A stretch of DNA of 64,000 bases from Lolium rigidum (GCF_022539505.1 NC_061513.1:181504017-181568016); one strand, 5' to 3'; numbered from the stretch's first letter, positions 22,001-34,378 are shown. Made by a program: numbers and translations. Notes: a model not told the origin generated them from the sequence alone.

Positions 22001-23640
22001 AGGATGTTGAATTGTCTAATTAGGAGGATGACTTTGTCTGTCGATGACACATGAAAATAGTATGGAGCCAAGATGCGATGACCAGCGAGGTGATCTCGTA
22101 TAATTTAGACCATCACTGAAGAGGGAGACCACAAAATAGGTGGGGAAACCCTATTTTATGGGGTAGCATCTCCCTCACAAATTTGTCCAAACATAAAATC
22201 CCAAGCACTTTCTCCATCATCCTCCTCCCAAGATCTGCATGTGAGCACTGACTCAGCACAACCGACGACCTGGCAACTGAGATTAGGAATAAGGAGACCT
22301 CCAGGAGTCATGGAAGATTTCCTGGTTTCAGGATCTGTCTTCTAGGAATTCTGACAGAGTCTCACCCGGGTTGACATAACCCTATCTAAGGGTTACTAGC
22401 GTTTCTACTGCTACTGCATGCCTGAATGCAAAGCGTTGGTTCTATGCTAGGTGACTTGGTGGAAGGGGGAAGCTCGCGTGTGGGAGGGTCATTGATGATG
22501 ATTTAACCAACTCGGATAGGCCACCATTGCGTTGTAACATGTTCTTCTGCTTGCGCTTCAGGGTCGTGGCTTACATTGAGAACTTTGCCAAACAACTTGG
22601 AACAATGGAGTAATAGTCTTGAAGAGAGTAGCACCTTTGAAGTTTTCTTGAAGATGATGCAAGATTCAGAACCAATTTCTCGACCTGCTCCTTTAGCAAC
22701 TCAAAATTCATCAAGGCTCTGCGGGCCTGCCACATTCATGTCCTTCCCCAAGTGAATTCAATCCAGAGCTGCATTGGTCGATGATGAACTTGATTCTCTT
22801 GGAAGAGACATATCCACGATAGGATAAGTGTTTATCAGAGTTATGATGGCTTGAGTGGTCATCACCTGCTGCACCATCGCCACTTGACACATCCTCTACT
22901 CCATCATACGATATCGCTAGAGTGAGACGGCGAGCCGCTCGTGATAGTGGGCGGATGTTGTGCGCCAATGATGGATTTGGGTCATGATTTGATGGTGGAG
23001 TTGGGAAAAAACCTGAGAGTAGCGCAATTGCAAGACCAGAAGCAGAGCTAAACTGGGAAGAGCTTGCACGAACTCCTCATTGACTAGTTGGAAAACCATC
23101 GAAGCCATGAGTCGGAAAAGTGGCATGGCTCGCATGGGGAGGCGATTTGGTTCAGCCATAGAACAGTGCAGAGCGCCCTATGCTCCGAGTGCAACCGGCT
23201 CCCATAAAGGAGAGTGTGCACGAAACTCACCGAGGTGGAATTCCGGTGCTTAGACCCCAGTCCCCTGCCGCTAGCCGCGCCTCGAGGTACCGGATCTGCT
23301 CCGGGAGATCCATTCCATAGAACTCCAGCCGCCACCCGATGGGCTCTGCCATGGCCACCCTATCCTCTTCCGACTCCACCTATAAGGAGCTTCCTCTTCA
23401 GCTTGTCCTGGAGCTCCAAATCTTGCTCCGTTTCATGGCGCGCTTTCGCAGAGAGATGCCTTGAGCTTTCGGAGTATCTTGGTGCCGCCATGAGTGTCCC
23501 TCCTCACCTCTGCAGGCTCCAACAGAGCAGAGATCAAACCCTATTAGTGGTGAGGAGGTGATTATCTTGGCAAATCGTCGTGAGCATCGCCCGAGGAGCG
23601 GTGGAGGAGAGCGATGGAGCATCATGGCACATGTTCTGTT
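19010..23640 (-). pseudogene. Old LINE: ORF1 and endonuclease half
   Basis: This is the 5' half of the LINE whose reverse transcriptase is at 11997-14159. On the minus strand, 23500-23440 carries a start-like MAAPRYSESSRHLSAKARH segment. A CHNCEEPRYREVACS remnant of a CCHC knuckle lies near 21500, and ORF1 tail pieces lie near 20700-20380. Degenerate endonuclease sequence occupies about 19900-19020. Almost every frame is broken. The plus-strand Harbinger element separates the halves at 19009. The 5' end is placed where ORF1-like sequence stops, so it is approximate. Confidence 0.65.
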
Positions 23641-23804
23641 TTCCCCAACATATATGAACCGGGACAGTGGCAGGGCCGCATGCTACTTCAGTCATTCATG
23701 AGAGTTTCTTATTTACATCTCGGCATTGCTCACTTTTTAATGGAGTAACAATCAACTGTAGTTTTTGTAATTATTTTAGAGAGCTGAACTTTACTACTCA
23801 TACT
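23641..23804. other. No recognisable feature
   Basis: Short AT-rich spacer between the 5' end of the old LINE and the next retroposon-like unit. Confidence 0.4.
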
Positions 23805-24814
23805 ATTTTTCGATAAGGAGCATATACTAATATAACAAAGACATCAATTACACCCAGCCTCTGCAATAACGCATTGCCCTAGCAGGCCTTACAAATGCAC
23901 ACAGCAAAAAAAAAAGACAAGAAGAATTACAAAAAAGCCTCGCTACAGCGATCAATTCCTTGTAGCAGCAAAACTAACACCACGAAGACAACACCAGAAA
24001 TCCAACTTCTCCAAAACACCAGAAAGACAAAAGTCACCATTACTAGTCCTCATATCAGGGATGTCCTCACATTCTCCCGCTTCTGACTTCATCATGGAAC
24101 GTCTAAGACGTGTCCCATGATGGTAACAGACATCAGAGCTTCGCAACGCTTGCTGTGAAACCAAACGGTCAGAAAAATATGGAAGCGCACGACCGAATTC
24201 AATCAAATCCAGCGATCTCCAGGTATGAGGCACCCATGGGAGTTCGCCGGCAGAGCCTTCCGGAACTCGCCGCTCCAGGCCAGATCAATGAGGGCGGGCA
24301 TGAATCCGATCTTCATCTTCGCGTGGAAGGAACCCTAGACCGTCCACTTCCTTTATTGTGCAAGGCATGGGATCCCATGATCCGCCATGTCTCACTTCAC
24401 CCCTACGGTGGAAGGAGGAGGTTGTCGCCTCCATATTGGCCGAGGCCACCACCCTGGTGCCCAGGTGATGCGGGCAGAGCAACATGCCATCGGTGCCACC
24501 GGCAGGAATAAAGGCGAAGGAGTTCGGGGCCCTCGAGGTCCCTGCGGATCCAGATCGGCCCAACCTCACCGCCACCGTTGCCAGCCACCATTGCCGCAGT
24601 AGAGGAGAAGCATCATGCGCCGCCGCCTCACCTAGCCACAGCTAGCAGGGGCCCCACCGCTGCCGCTCAACGCTGGCTTTGCCTGGCATTGCCTTTGACG
24701 GCGGCAGAGGGAGGGGAGAGTGTGATGGAGGTCTTGAGCACCGAGAGGAGGATCCCCGATGCGGTGCACGGTGCCGCTGCACGGGGTTAGGTCAGGGGAG
24801 CTTTTGGGAGTGAG
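23805..24814 (-). mobile_element. Second non-coding retroposon-like unit with a LINE-type tail
   Basis: On the minus strand a GC-rich body (24790-24200) leads into a 3' end reading 'ctgctagggcaatgcg', 'ttgcagaggctgggtgtaat' and 'ctccttatcgaaaaat', the sort of terminus found on grass LINEs and their dependants. An imperfectly delimited 8-bp repeat, ctcatact, lies at 23797-23804 and 24815-24822 and may be the target duplication. No reverse transcriptase is encoded; the open frames in the GC-rich part overlap on both strands. It is comparable in design to the unit at 10690-11996, though the two do not look like close copies. Confidence 0.5.
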
Positions 24815-24822
24815 CTCATACT

Positions 24823-25078
24823 TATTTATACATTGTTGAATCTGATCTTCCTTTCAGCGGGTAGACACTTCGACAATGTAGTCACTCATGTTCATGGGTT
24901 TATGGTCATGGTTTTATGAATTTATGTCAGTGAAAGGCCGCAGAAATGAATAGACATTTTTGAAAAATAAATTTACGGTTCTTGTGGAAACCAACAGAAA
25001 CTCAAAGTTTGACAACATATGTGCCACCCGACATTCAACTCACTCTTGTTTTACCTTTTACGAGTTACGACCCTATTC
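24823..25078. other. No recognisable feature
   Basis: AT-rich sequence up to the start of the second Harbinger element. No ORF or repeat seen. Confidence 0.4.
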
Positions 25079-25214
25079 TTAGGGCATCTCCAACGGGGCG
25101 ACGCATTTCAGACGTGCAAATTGGTCGCACGCGTCCGTTTGCGTCAGGAAGCAGACACAAAATTGGTCATTTTTTACCGCACGTCCATTTGCTCTTGGGG
25201 GTGCCTCCAGTGGG

Positions 25215-25219
25215 GTGAC
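25215..25219. repeat. LTR-element target duplication GTGAC, left
   Basis: Precedes the 5' LTR (tgatacgttg). The right partner at 31891-31895 is GCGAC, one substitution apart. Confidence 0.75.
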
Positions 25220-26633
25220 TGATACGTTGCAAACGTATCTATAATTTTTTATGCTCCATGCTTTTTTACACCAATTTCTATATGTTTTGTTTACACTTCG
25301 TTGCACTTTTATACATTTTCCGGCACTAACCTATTGACAAGATGCCACAGTGCCAGTTCCCTGTTTTCTATTGTTTTGTATTTCAGAAAAGTTGTACAGG
25401 AAATATTCTCGGAATTGGACAAAACAAAAGCTGAAGATCTTATTTTTCTGTAACGAAGACGAAGTCTAGAGGGGGGACGAAGAGGCGCCACAGGGCACCC
25501 AGACTAGGCCTTGGCGCGGCCCATGCTCTGGCCGTGCCTAGGGGTGGTCTGGGGCCCCCTGGCCTCCACCGACCTCGCCCTTCTGCCTATAAGGAGTCTC
25601 CCGACGCGCGAACCCTAAATCAATAAGTTTTCGCCCACTAAAAGTTCCGTAGCTCCACCGCCGTCGTAGATAAGATTCGGGGGACAGAAGTCTCTGTTCC
25701 GGCACCCTGCTGGGACGGGGAATTGCCCCCAGAGCCATCTCCATCGACTCCACTGCCATCTTCATCACCGTTGCTGACTCCCATAATGAGGAGTGAGTAG
25801 TTCTCCCCCGAGGCTGAGGGCTTTACCGGTAGCTATGTGGTCTATCTATCTCTCCATGTATGATCTTTATGTGATCATGAGCTTTGTAATTTAGTTGAAT
25901 AAGTAGATGTTATTCTTCAACTATTGTGCTACTCAAGTGGTTTTATTATGTGATCTCCGGGGACACCTTGTCCAATGGTGTGAAGGTGACAATGTGCACA
26001 CCGTGTTTATTTCGTATGCTTAATTTACAGATATACTTATGATTTGAGGTGACTAGTTAGTACCATCTTTGTATGCTCAAAGTGACAGCGTGGGGCGTCC
26101 ATGGATTGGGAATGCGAACTTTAAGGAGTGCTTATGCATCCCTACACAGTGAATTTGTGTTTATTATCAAACCAGAGAGTGGTTCAGAGTAGCATAGTGA
26201 AGTGATAATATCTATGTATTCAATTATGGTATCATTGTTGAGAGTGTCCACTAGTGAAAGTATGATCCCTAGGCCTTGTTTCCAAGCATTGAAACACCGT
26301 TTACAACCAGTTCTGCTACATGTTTGCTTTCTTCCATTTTTATTGAAGATTGCTATTACTACTTACAATCATCCATATTACTTGTATTTCACTATCTCTT
26401 CGCCGAACTAGTGCACCTATACACCTGACAAGTGTATTGGGTGTGTTGGGGACACAAGAGACTTCTTGTATCATAATTGCAGGGTTGCTTGAGAGGGATA
26501 TCTTTGACCTCTACCTCCCCGAGTTCGATAAACCTTGGGTGATCCACTTAAGGGAAACTTGCTGCTGTTCTACAAACCTCTGCACTTGGAGGCCCAACAC
26601 TTTCTACAAGAATAGAAGCGTGCGTAGACATCA
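25220..26633 (+). repeat. 5' LTR (1414 bp)
   Basis: Starts tgatacgttgcaaacgtatc, ends gcgtagacatca. It is closely matched by 30470-31890, with scattered substitutions and small indels. Confidence 0.92.
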
Positions 26634-26643
26634 AGCTATTTTC

Positions 26644-26662
26644 TGGCGCCGTTGCCTGGGAG
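26644..26662 (+). other. Primer-binding site, tRNA-Asp type
   Basis: tggcgccgttgcctgggag, 10 bp after the 5' LTR, nearly the complement of the tRNA-Asp 3' end. Confidence 0.85.
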
Positions 26663-26793
26663 GTAAGGTAAAACGTACTCACATCCTCTGGCTACTAAGT
26701 TTTTTAGTTGCTGGTGAGTGCTCGAAGTTATTCCTTTAGATTCTGCAATTACATCTTTTTGTTTCTTATTTTTATTTTCGCTAGTTAGGTTTA

Positions 26794-27605
26794 ATGGGAA
26801 ACAACAACAAAATTAGAGAGCTTTATAGTATTTATCTTGAGTTAGGACATGATGTGTTTGAAGAGAAAATTTAAAAACCTATGGAACTATACTTGCATGC
26901 TGGTAGCAATGTTATTAGTATGAATTCTTTGAACACCATTATTGCTAATTCTATGGAAAATTCTAAGCTTGGGGAAGCTAGTTTTTTTTTATGAAAAATG
27001 ATCTTTTTAGTCCCCCAGCTTTAGAGGAGGAAGTTTGCTATGATGATACTATGCCTCCAATATATGATGATTACAATGATGATTATGTTATTTTCAGTCC
27101 ACCTACTATCGAGGAGAAAATTAATTATGATTACAATATGCCTCCTATATTTGATGATTATGGTGATGAGAATAATGATGATAGCTATTTTGTTGAATTT
27201 GCTCCCACTAGAATTAATTAGAATGACCATGCTTATGTGGGGAGTAGTAATTATTTTATGCATGTGGCTCATGATAAGAATGCTTTATGTGATGGTTATA
27301 TTGTTGAGTTTATTCATAACGCTACTGAAAGTTATTATGAGAGAGGAAAATATGGTTGTAGAAGTTTTCATGTTACGAAAACACCTCTCTATATGCTGAA
27401 AGTTTTGAAGTTGCTCTTGTTTTATCTTCCTATGCTTGTCACTTTTTTCTTTGTGAATCTATTTGTGTACAAGATTTCTATGCATAAGAAGTGGGTTAGA
27501 CTTAAATGTGTTTTTAATTTGCTTTTTGATGCTCTCTTTTACTTCAATTCATATTTCTTATGTGAGCATCTTCTCAAACTACTGCGCCTAGTTGAAAGAC
27601 ATTAA
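26794..27605 (+). pseudogene. Acidic repeat protein with C-terminal membrane segment, broken copy
   Basis: Same protein type as at 17226 but with lesions: TAA at 26872-26874, a frame change near 26985-26991 and TAG near 27219. Shared features in order are LHAGSN, a SLNTII region, NSKLGEA, two or three acidic units (SPP...EE...YD...MPPIYDDYND, 27010-27180), SYFVEFAP, DKNALCDGYIVEF and ESYYERGKYGC. This copy keeps the C-terminus missing from the other. It has a strongly hydrophobic run of about 22 residues (LKLLLFYLPMLVTFFFVNLF, about 27408-27470), then a basic HKKW patch and a further hydrophobic, Cys-containing tail ending at TAA 27603-27605. A membrane anchor is inferred from composition. 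No known family is recognised. Confidence 0.6.
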
Positions 27606-30469
27606 AGAAAAGCGCTGATGGGAGACAACCCATTATTTTATTTCTGTAATTTTTATTTTTTTTTATTCTTGGAAGTTATTACCTTTGTAATAACCTCTCC
27701 TTATCATTTTTATTTCGTTTTTATGCCAAGAATAGCCTCTAATAGGAAGAAAGTAAGATTTGGGGAAGTTGCTGTTCTGAAACAGATTTTGTGCTGTCAC
27801 CATAAAAATTTATATTCCCAGAAAGAACGTAATTTTGAGCTACCAATTTTTGTGCCTATGCCCCAGGTTATTATGTAACTTTCGTTAATTGACCACTTTT
27901 CTATCTGAGCAACAGAAGATTTTCGAAAAAATCGGTCTTTACCTGCTGTTCTGTTTTGACATATTTGCCTCTTAATCTCTTTCTTTTCGAGTTATTTTGA
28001 GTAAAGAGCTTTTTGAAGAAGTTTCTACACTATCTAATGTTTTAATAGATGTTTGATATATGTTAGAACTGAACCCAGGTGAATTTGTTATTTTGATTAC
28101 ACTAATTTTGCTAATGAGACTTGTGTGAAGTTTTGTATGAAGGAAGTTTTCAAGTGTAGGGAGAGAAGAATGATGTAATGGGATGAAGTATGGACAAAAG
28201 CTCAAGCTTGTGGATTCCCATGTCACCCCAAGAAATATCCAATAGGTACAAGTGTCAAAACTTGGGGATGCCCAAGGCATCCCCTCTTCATCAACAAAGC
28301 ATCATGTCATCTTTCTATGCGCTATATTTTTATTGCTTCATATGCTATGTGTTGTTCTTGGAGCGTCTTTATTTTAGTTTTTAGTTTTATTTTGTTTTGT
28401 TTGCTGTAGCATATGGTTGGATCCTAGCATTGTTGTGTCGGAGAGAGATACGCTCCGTTTTCATTGCATAGAACACTCTAGTTTTCACTCTTATTATTCT
28501 GCGAGTGTTCTCTTTTGCTAGTACTGCGTTTAGCTCTTGGTTTTCCATTCTAATTTTGTTCAGAGCTCGTTAGTATTCTTTATTTATGTCTGATTAGCTC
28601 TCTGGTCCATTTTTTTTCATCTCTGAGAGCTATTTCAAATAAGTTGATTGGTGTTGGAGACGAGTAAAATGTTTCATGCTGATAGTGATGCAAAAGGAAG
28701 CTTGCCTAGACTGTGCCATAGACTTTGACATGTCATGTTAGATGTTATTCTTATCATATGCTTAGTAATATTTGTTGTAGCATGACTTGTCTCAATTAGC
28801 TGAGAGTGCTTAATGTGTCATTGAAAGAATCATGTGTTGTTTCCATCATACAAATAATATTATGGTATTCTCCTTTGATGCTTTATTGGGTTGACTTGGC
28901 GCATGCTTATACCATGTTATGACTAGAACCAGTCAACTAAAGCCTCTATGATCATTTAGTTTTTGACTTGTAATATCACTTTATGTTTTGATTGATAATG
29001 TTTTTTCGCTATGCATGATTATAGCCATTATTGCTCTCTTAGTTGGTCGCTCCCAGTCTTTTGCTAGCCTCCGCCTGTACTGAGTATGAGCTCTACTCGC
29101 GCATCCAACCACCAATAACCAAAGTTTGCCAATTGTGTCCACCATATCTACCTACTAGCATTATTGCTATTCCAAGTATATTCATCATAATTTTATTTAT
29201 CTTCCAAATTAAATTTTGGCATGAGAAAATTAGTTAGTAAAGCTCTCACGAACTTGATGGCACATTTACTTTCTTGCACTTAATAAACTTGATCATTGTG
29301 ACTATCTTATGAAGTTTATATGTTTCCAAATTGCGAGTTGGGAGTTAGCACAACCATGCTTTCATGGGGAACGTTTTCAACATTGCACTTATTCATATTT
29401 AGTTGATGTCATGTTCTTTTGTTTATGGATGCCTAACGGTGCGAAATAAAATGGAAACTTGTAAGTCCATGGAGTTTGTATATATGTTAGAGAAACACCT
29501 GGGCCGTTAATCTCAGCCATGCATCATTCATGGTGGAAATTTACAGTGAACCATAGTGAGCATTCTATGAAGCATTTCTAATAAAAAGCTATACCCATAG
29601 TAAATAAAAATATTGTTGAGATGCTCATTATCTGTTTGTCTTGTCATTTTGGTATGAGAATGCTCCTATATCATGGGACAGGATGTACCCTGTTGGTGGT
29701 TCTCGATGAGACATGTATACTTACAATAACAAGAACTTATTTGGGACCTAAATTGAGTAGCATGAGGTTTAGGTACTCATATTTAAGGGGCACGAGATTT
29801 TGAACTTGTGATTTGTCAAGCATATAACTCATATTTGCCATCACATTGACTTTAACCATTCAAGATGCTTATGATAGGGGCAATGAGAGCTCAAAGCTAA
29901 TGAGTACAATACTTTTTTGGAAGGTTTATAAAACTTGTTAATCTTGCTTCCTTCTTCGAAGGAATTCTCTTTTACTTTTATGTTGAGTTTTCATCTTCTT
30001 CCTTGTGCACCAATTAAGAGAGCATAGTTGTTATTTTTAGTGCAATGTGCATAGTACCAAAATTATTAGTGATTGATTCATGATTATGCTAGTGCTTGTT
30101 CTTAAATTACTTGTATATAGTTATCGTTTGAACTTTAAAGGTGTCCTGGCATTTATATTTTGCTACTTCATAAAGGACAAGCTGAGTACCACTTTTCTAT
30201 GTTTTATCTATGCTCATAAACAAACAGTTGCTTTTAGTGCACAATCGTCCATGAACCTTTGTTTGAGTTACTTTTCATGTTGTAACATAGTTGCTAAGTT
30301 CTATTATTAGAATTATATCTATCATGCCTATGTTTAGAGTACTTTGATCCCAGCTCACAATGCTTTTACAATAACTTGATCAAGATTGTGTTGGCTGCAT
30401 GTCACCTCAAAAATTATTTTGTTATCATTTACCTACTCGAGGACGAGCAGGAGTTAAGCTTGGGGATGA
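27606..30469 (+). other. Long non-coding internal region of the LTR element
   Basis: About 2.86 kb with stops in all frames. The part from about 28415 to 30469 is closely paralleled by 43856-45894. Just before the 3' LTR is a shared stretch, 'ctactcgaggacgagcagg' followed by 'agttaagcttgggga'; the latter is the likely polypurine tract for plus-strand priming. Confidence 0.75.
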
Positions 30470-31890
30470 TGATAGGTTGCAAACGTATCTATAATTTTTT
30501 TATGCTCCATGCTTGTTTTACACCAATTTCTATATGTTTTGTTTACACATCGTTGCACTTTTTTTACATTTTCCGGCACTAACCTATTGACAAGACGCCA
30601 CAGTGCCAGTTCCCTGTTTTCCGCTGTTTTGTATTTCAGAAAAATTGTACAGGAAATATTCTCGGAATTGGACGAAACAAAAGCCGAAGATCTTATTTTT
30701 CCGTAACGAAGACAAAGTCTAGAGGGGGGGGGGGGCGAAGAGGTGCCACAGGGCAGCCATACCAGGCCTAGGCGCGGCACAGGCCCTGGCCGCGCCTAGG
30801 GGTGGTATGGGGCCCCTGGCCTCCACCGACCTCTCCCTTCCGCCTATAAGAAGCCTCCCGACGCGTGAACCCTAAATCAATAAGCATCTGCCCACGAAAA
30901 GTTCCGTAGCTCCACCGCCATCGCAGACAAGATTCGGGGGACAGAAATATCTATTCCGGCACCCTGCCGGGACGGGGAATTGCCCTCGGAGCCGTCTCCA
31001 TCGACTCCACCGCCATCTTCATCGCCGTTGGTGATTCCCATGATGAGGAGTGAGTAGTTCTCCCCCGAGGCTAAGGGCTTTACCGATATCTATATGGTCT
31101 ATCTATCTCTCCATGTATGATGTTTATGTGATCATGAGCTTTGTAATCTAGTTGAATAAGTAGATGTTATTCTTCAACTATTGTGCTACTCAAGTGGTTT
31201 TATTATGTGATCTCCGAGGACACCTTGTCCAACAGTGTGAGGGTAACAGTGTGCACACCGTGTTTGTTTCTTAAGTTTAATTTACAGAAATACTTATGAA
31301 TTGTGGTGACTAGTTAGTACCATCTTTGAATGCTCAAAGTGACAGCGTGGGGCGTCCATAGATTGTGAATGCGGACTTTAAGGAGTACTTATGCATCCCT
31401 ACGCAGTGAATTTGTGTTTGTTATCAAACCGGAGAGTGGTTCGGAGTAACATAGTGAAGTGATAATATCTATGTATTCAATTATGGTATCATTGTTGAGA
31501 GTGTCCACTAGTAAAAGTATGATCCCTATGTCTTGTTTCCAAGCATTGAAACGCCGTTTACAACCAGTTCTGCTACATGTTTGCTTGTTGCCATTTTTAT
31601 TTCAGATTGCAATTACTACTTACAATCATCAATATTACTTGTATTTCACTATCTCTTCGCCAAACTAGTGCACCTATACACCTGACAAGTGTATTGGGTG
31701 TGTTGGGGACACAAGAGACTTCTTGTATCGTAATTGCAGGGTTGCTTGAGAGGAATATCTTTGACCTCTACCTCCCTGAGTTCGATAAACCTTGAGTGAT
31801 CCACTTAAGGGAAACTTGCTGCTGTTCTACAAATCTCTACACTTGGAGGCCCAACACTGTCTACAAGAATAGAAGCGTGCGTAGACATCA
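30470..31890 (+). repeat. 3' LTR (1421 bp)
   Basis: Pairs with 25220-26633. It begins tgataggttgcaaacgtatc, with one change in the usually conserved TGATACG start, and ends gtagacatca. Confidence 0.92.
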
Positions 31891-32860
31891 GCGACGTATT
31901 TGCGCCTCGGCATGAATTGAGATGTTTTAAACAACAAAATAAATAGGTTCAAAGTACTCTTAGTTATTACATCCAAATTCTTAAAAGTCTACATAAAAAT
32001 AACATGAAATTGACCTCTACGCATTGCCTTCGTGGCCAACCAATGCTCACTGATGCTCAATCGGATCCTTATGTAGGCATCTGGACATGTTCTCGTCAGT
32101 GACTTCAACATTCATATGCAGATACTGCTGCCAAGATGATGCCCCAGGGATTAGCGCAACCAACTCACCTTGGAAATCCCATTGGTGCTCATTGCGGCCA
32201 TCATGAAGCTTGTTCTCAATTATCATTTTGTGCATGATCACGCAATAGGTCATAACCTCATGCATGATCTTCAGCGACCATGTTCTTCCCGGGTGACGGA
32301 CAATTTTCCACCGAGTTTGGAGCACACCAAATCCCCGCTCCACATCTTTCCTGCAAGCCTCTTGCATCTTGGCTAACCTCTTCATCTTTTCCGTGTTTGG
32401 TTACGAACAATATTCACCAATGTGGCACAGTTAGGGTAGATGCCATCAGCAAGATAATATGACTTGTCATATTCATTTCCATTGATCTCGTAGCTTACCC
32501 GGGGAGGTTTGCCTTGAATAAGCCTATTGAAAACCGGTGATCGGTGCAACACATTGATGTGATTGTTGGAACCGGCCATGCCAAAGAATGAATGCCAAAT
32601 CCATAAATCTTGAGATATCACTGCTTCAAGAATGATAGTGCATCCCTCCGCATGGCCGATGTACTGACCCTGCCATCCAAATGGACAGTTCTTTCACTCC
32701 TAGTGCATGCAATCTATGCGGCCGATCATTCCTGGGAACCCTCTAGACTAGTTGATAGACAGTAGCCGCCTTGTATCCTCAACTGTTGGCTCGCTACAGT
32801 AATGTTCCGCGAACACGATAATCACAGCTCGACAAAACTTGTACAAGGACTCAAGGCAGG
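31891..32860 (-). pseudogene. Second Harbinger transposase, central and C-terminal part
   Basis: On the minus strand, following a break at 32866: CLESLYKFCRAVIIVFAEHY near 32855-32800, then VEDTRRLLSIN, a frame with stops, and ISQDLWIWHSFFGMAGSNNH near 32615. DLWIWHSFFG is a family hallmark around the second catalytic Asp. INVLHRSPVFNRL, YYLADGIYPN, EACRKDVERGFGVLQ (third acidic position) and VMTYCVIMHKMIIENK follow, ending at about 32047. Two or three frame changes make it inactive. The N-terminal part lies at 57171-57633 on the other strand; the sequence at 57601-57638 (DIFDEYLRMGES-like) is what should precede this segment. Confidence 0.87.
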
Positions 32861-32865
32861 TGCTC
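32861..32865. repeat. Athila-like element target duplication (TGCTC = GAGCA on minus)
   Basis: Directly abuts the LTR end at 32866. The partner copy GAGCA is at 57634-57638, next to the other LTR, 25 kb away in opposite orientation. Confidence 0.88.
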
Positions 32866-34378
32866 TGATGACCCACAAGTATAGGGGGTGTATCGTAGTA
32901 TCTTTGATAAGTAAGAATGTCGATCCCAACGAGGAGCAGAAGGTGTTGACAAGCAGTTTCGATGAAGGATTCACTGTAAATGCTCACAGACAAGTATTCG
33001 GGGGTTTTGATGTAACGGATGAATAAAGTACGAGTAAGTAAAGTGCGAGAGTAATAATTGCAGCGAGTGGCCCAATCCTTTTTAGCACAAAGGACAAGCC
33101 GGTTTTTTTACTTATAATGACCAAACGTTCTCGAGGACACACGGGATTTTAGTCTAGTGCTTTCGCTACATACGGCTAATTAATCTTCATTGTTTTGATA
33201 AGTGTTGTGTGGGTGAACCTATGCTAATGTACCGCCCTTCCTAGGACTAATACATACTTGTGATTATACCCCTTGCAAGCATCCGCAACTACAAGAAAGT
33301 AATTAAGATAAATCTAACCACAGCCTTAAACTCCGAGATCCTGCTATCCCTCCTGCATCGATATACCAACGGGGGCTCAGGTTTCTGTCACTCCGGCAAC
33401 CCCGCAATTGGCAAACGAGTACAAGATGCATTCCCCTAGGCCCATAAAGGTGAAGTGTCATGTAGTCGACGTTCACACGACACCACTAGAAGAATAACAC
33501 CACAACTTAAATATCATAACATTGAATATTACTCAACCATACTTCACTACTAACATTTAGACTTCACCCATGTCCTCAAGAACTAAACAAACTACTCACG
33601 AGACATCATATGGAACATGATCAGAGGTGATATGATGATGAATAATAATCTGAACATAAACCTTGGTTCAACGGTTTCACTCAATAGCATCAATAACAAG
33701 TAGAAATCAACACCGGGAGAGTTTCCCCCTATCAAACAATCAAGATCAAACCCAAATTGTTACAGCGGTGACGAGGTGCAGCGGTGGAGACGGAGGTGAT
33801 GATGATGAAGATGATGGTGATGGTGATGGAGATGATGTCCAGCTCGATGACGGTGACGATGGCGTCGATTTCCCCCTCCGGGAGGGAATTTCCCCGGTGG
33901 ATCTCAGCCTGCCGGAGAGCTCTTTTCTCTCTGGTGTTCTCCGCCCCGCAGAGGCGGCTGTGACTCTTCGCGACGTACCCCTGGAGCTTAGGTTTTCGGG
34001 ACGAAGGCGTACGCGAAGAAAAGGAGGCGAGAGGGGGCTGTGGGCCCCCTCCTCACAGGGCGGCGCGGCCAGGCCTTGGGCCACGCCGGCCTATGAGGTG
34101 GGCCCACCTCGGGTCCCCTCGGCTCCCCCTTCTGGCTCCCTTCGTCTTCTGGAAAAATAGGATTTTTCATATAATTTCCGTCAACTGTTGATCTTCCGAA
34201 ATATTGCATTCTGACGGTGCTTTTTCCAGCAGAATCCTGGCTCCGGTGCGCGATCCTCCAATAATCATGAAACATGCAAAATAGATGAAATAACATAAGT
34301 ATTATCTCCAAATATGAAATATATCAATGAATAACAGCAAATCATGATATAAAATAGTGATGCAAATTGGACGTATCA
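32866..34378 (-). repeat. LTR of the Athila-like element (1513 bp, 3' LTR)
   Basis: On the minus strand it starts tgatacgtccaatttgcatc and ends gtgggtcatca. It is nearly identical to 57639-59145 on the plus strand, differing by a few substitutions and 6 bp in length, as expected for the LTR pair of one fairly recent insertion. The open stretches inside it (for example 33663-34160) are LTR sequence and not genes. Confidence 0.93.

Larger units (their letters stand above)
25220..31890 (+). mobile_element. Large non-autonomous Ty3/gypsy-type LTR retrotransposon (6.7 kb)
   Basis: Complete structure: 5' LTR 25220-26633, tRNA-Asp-type primer site 26644-26662, an ORF region 26794-27605, about 2.86 kb of internal sequence without long ORFs, a purine-rich tract before 30470, and 3' LTR 30470-31890. 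The target duplication is GTGAC/GCGAC. It has no protease, reverse transcriptase, RNase H or integrase, so it is a large retrotransposon derivative needing a helper in trans. The ORF is related to that of the element at 15378. The long non-coding part is conserved in 43854-45894. It lies inside Harbinger sequence. Confidence 0.93.
25082..32865 (-). mobile_element. Second PIF/Harbinger transposon, left part, holding an LTR element
   Basis: It starts at gggcatctccaacggggcga preceded by TTA (25079-25081), a standard Harbinger terminus with subterminal 'gtccgtttgcgtc' blocks. After about 140 bp it is interrupted by a 6.7-kb LTR element (25220-31890). It then carries the C-terminal part of a minus-strand transposase and is cut again at 32866 by an Athila-like element. 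The remaining part, with the transposase N-terminus, is found at about 56640-57638 in opposite orientation. That is explained if the intervening contig is inverted. Confidence 0.75.

Noticed and set aside
33663..34160. 165-codon plus-strand open frame and its opposite-strand partner
   Set aside because: Both lie wholly inside the LTR of the Athila-like element, and the matching sequence recurs in the other LTR at 57700-58260.
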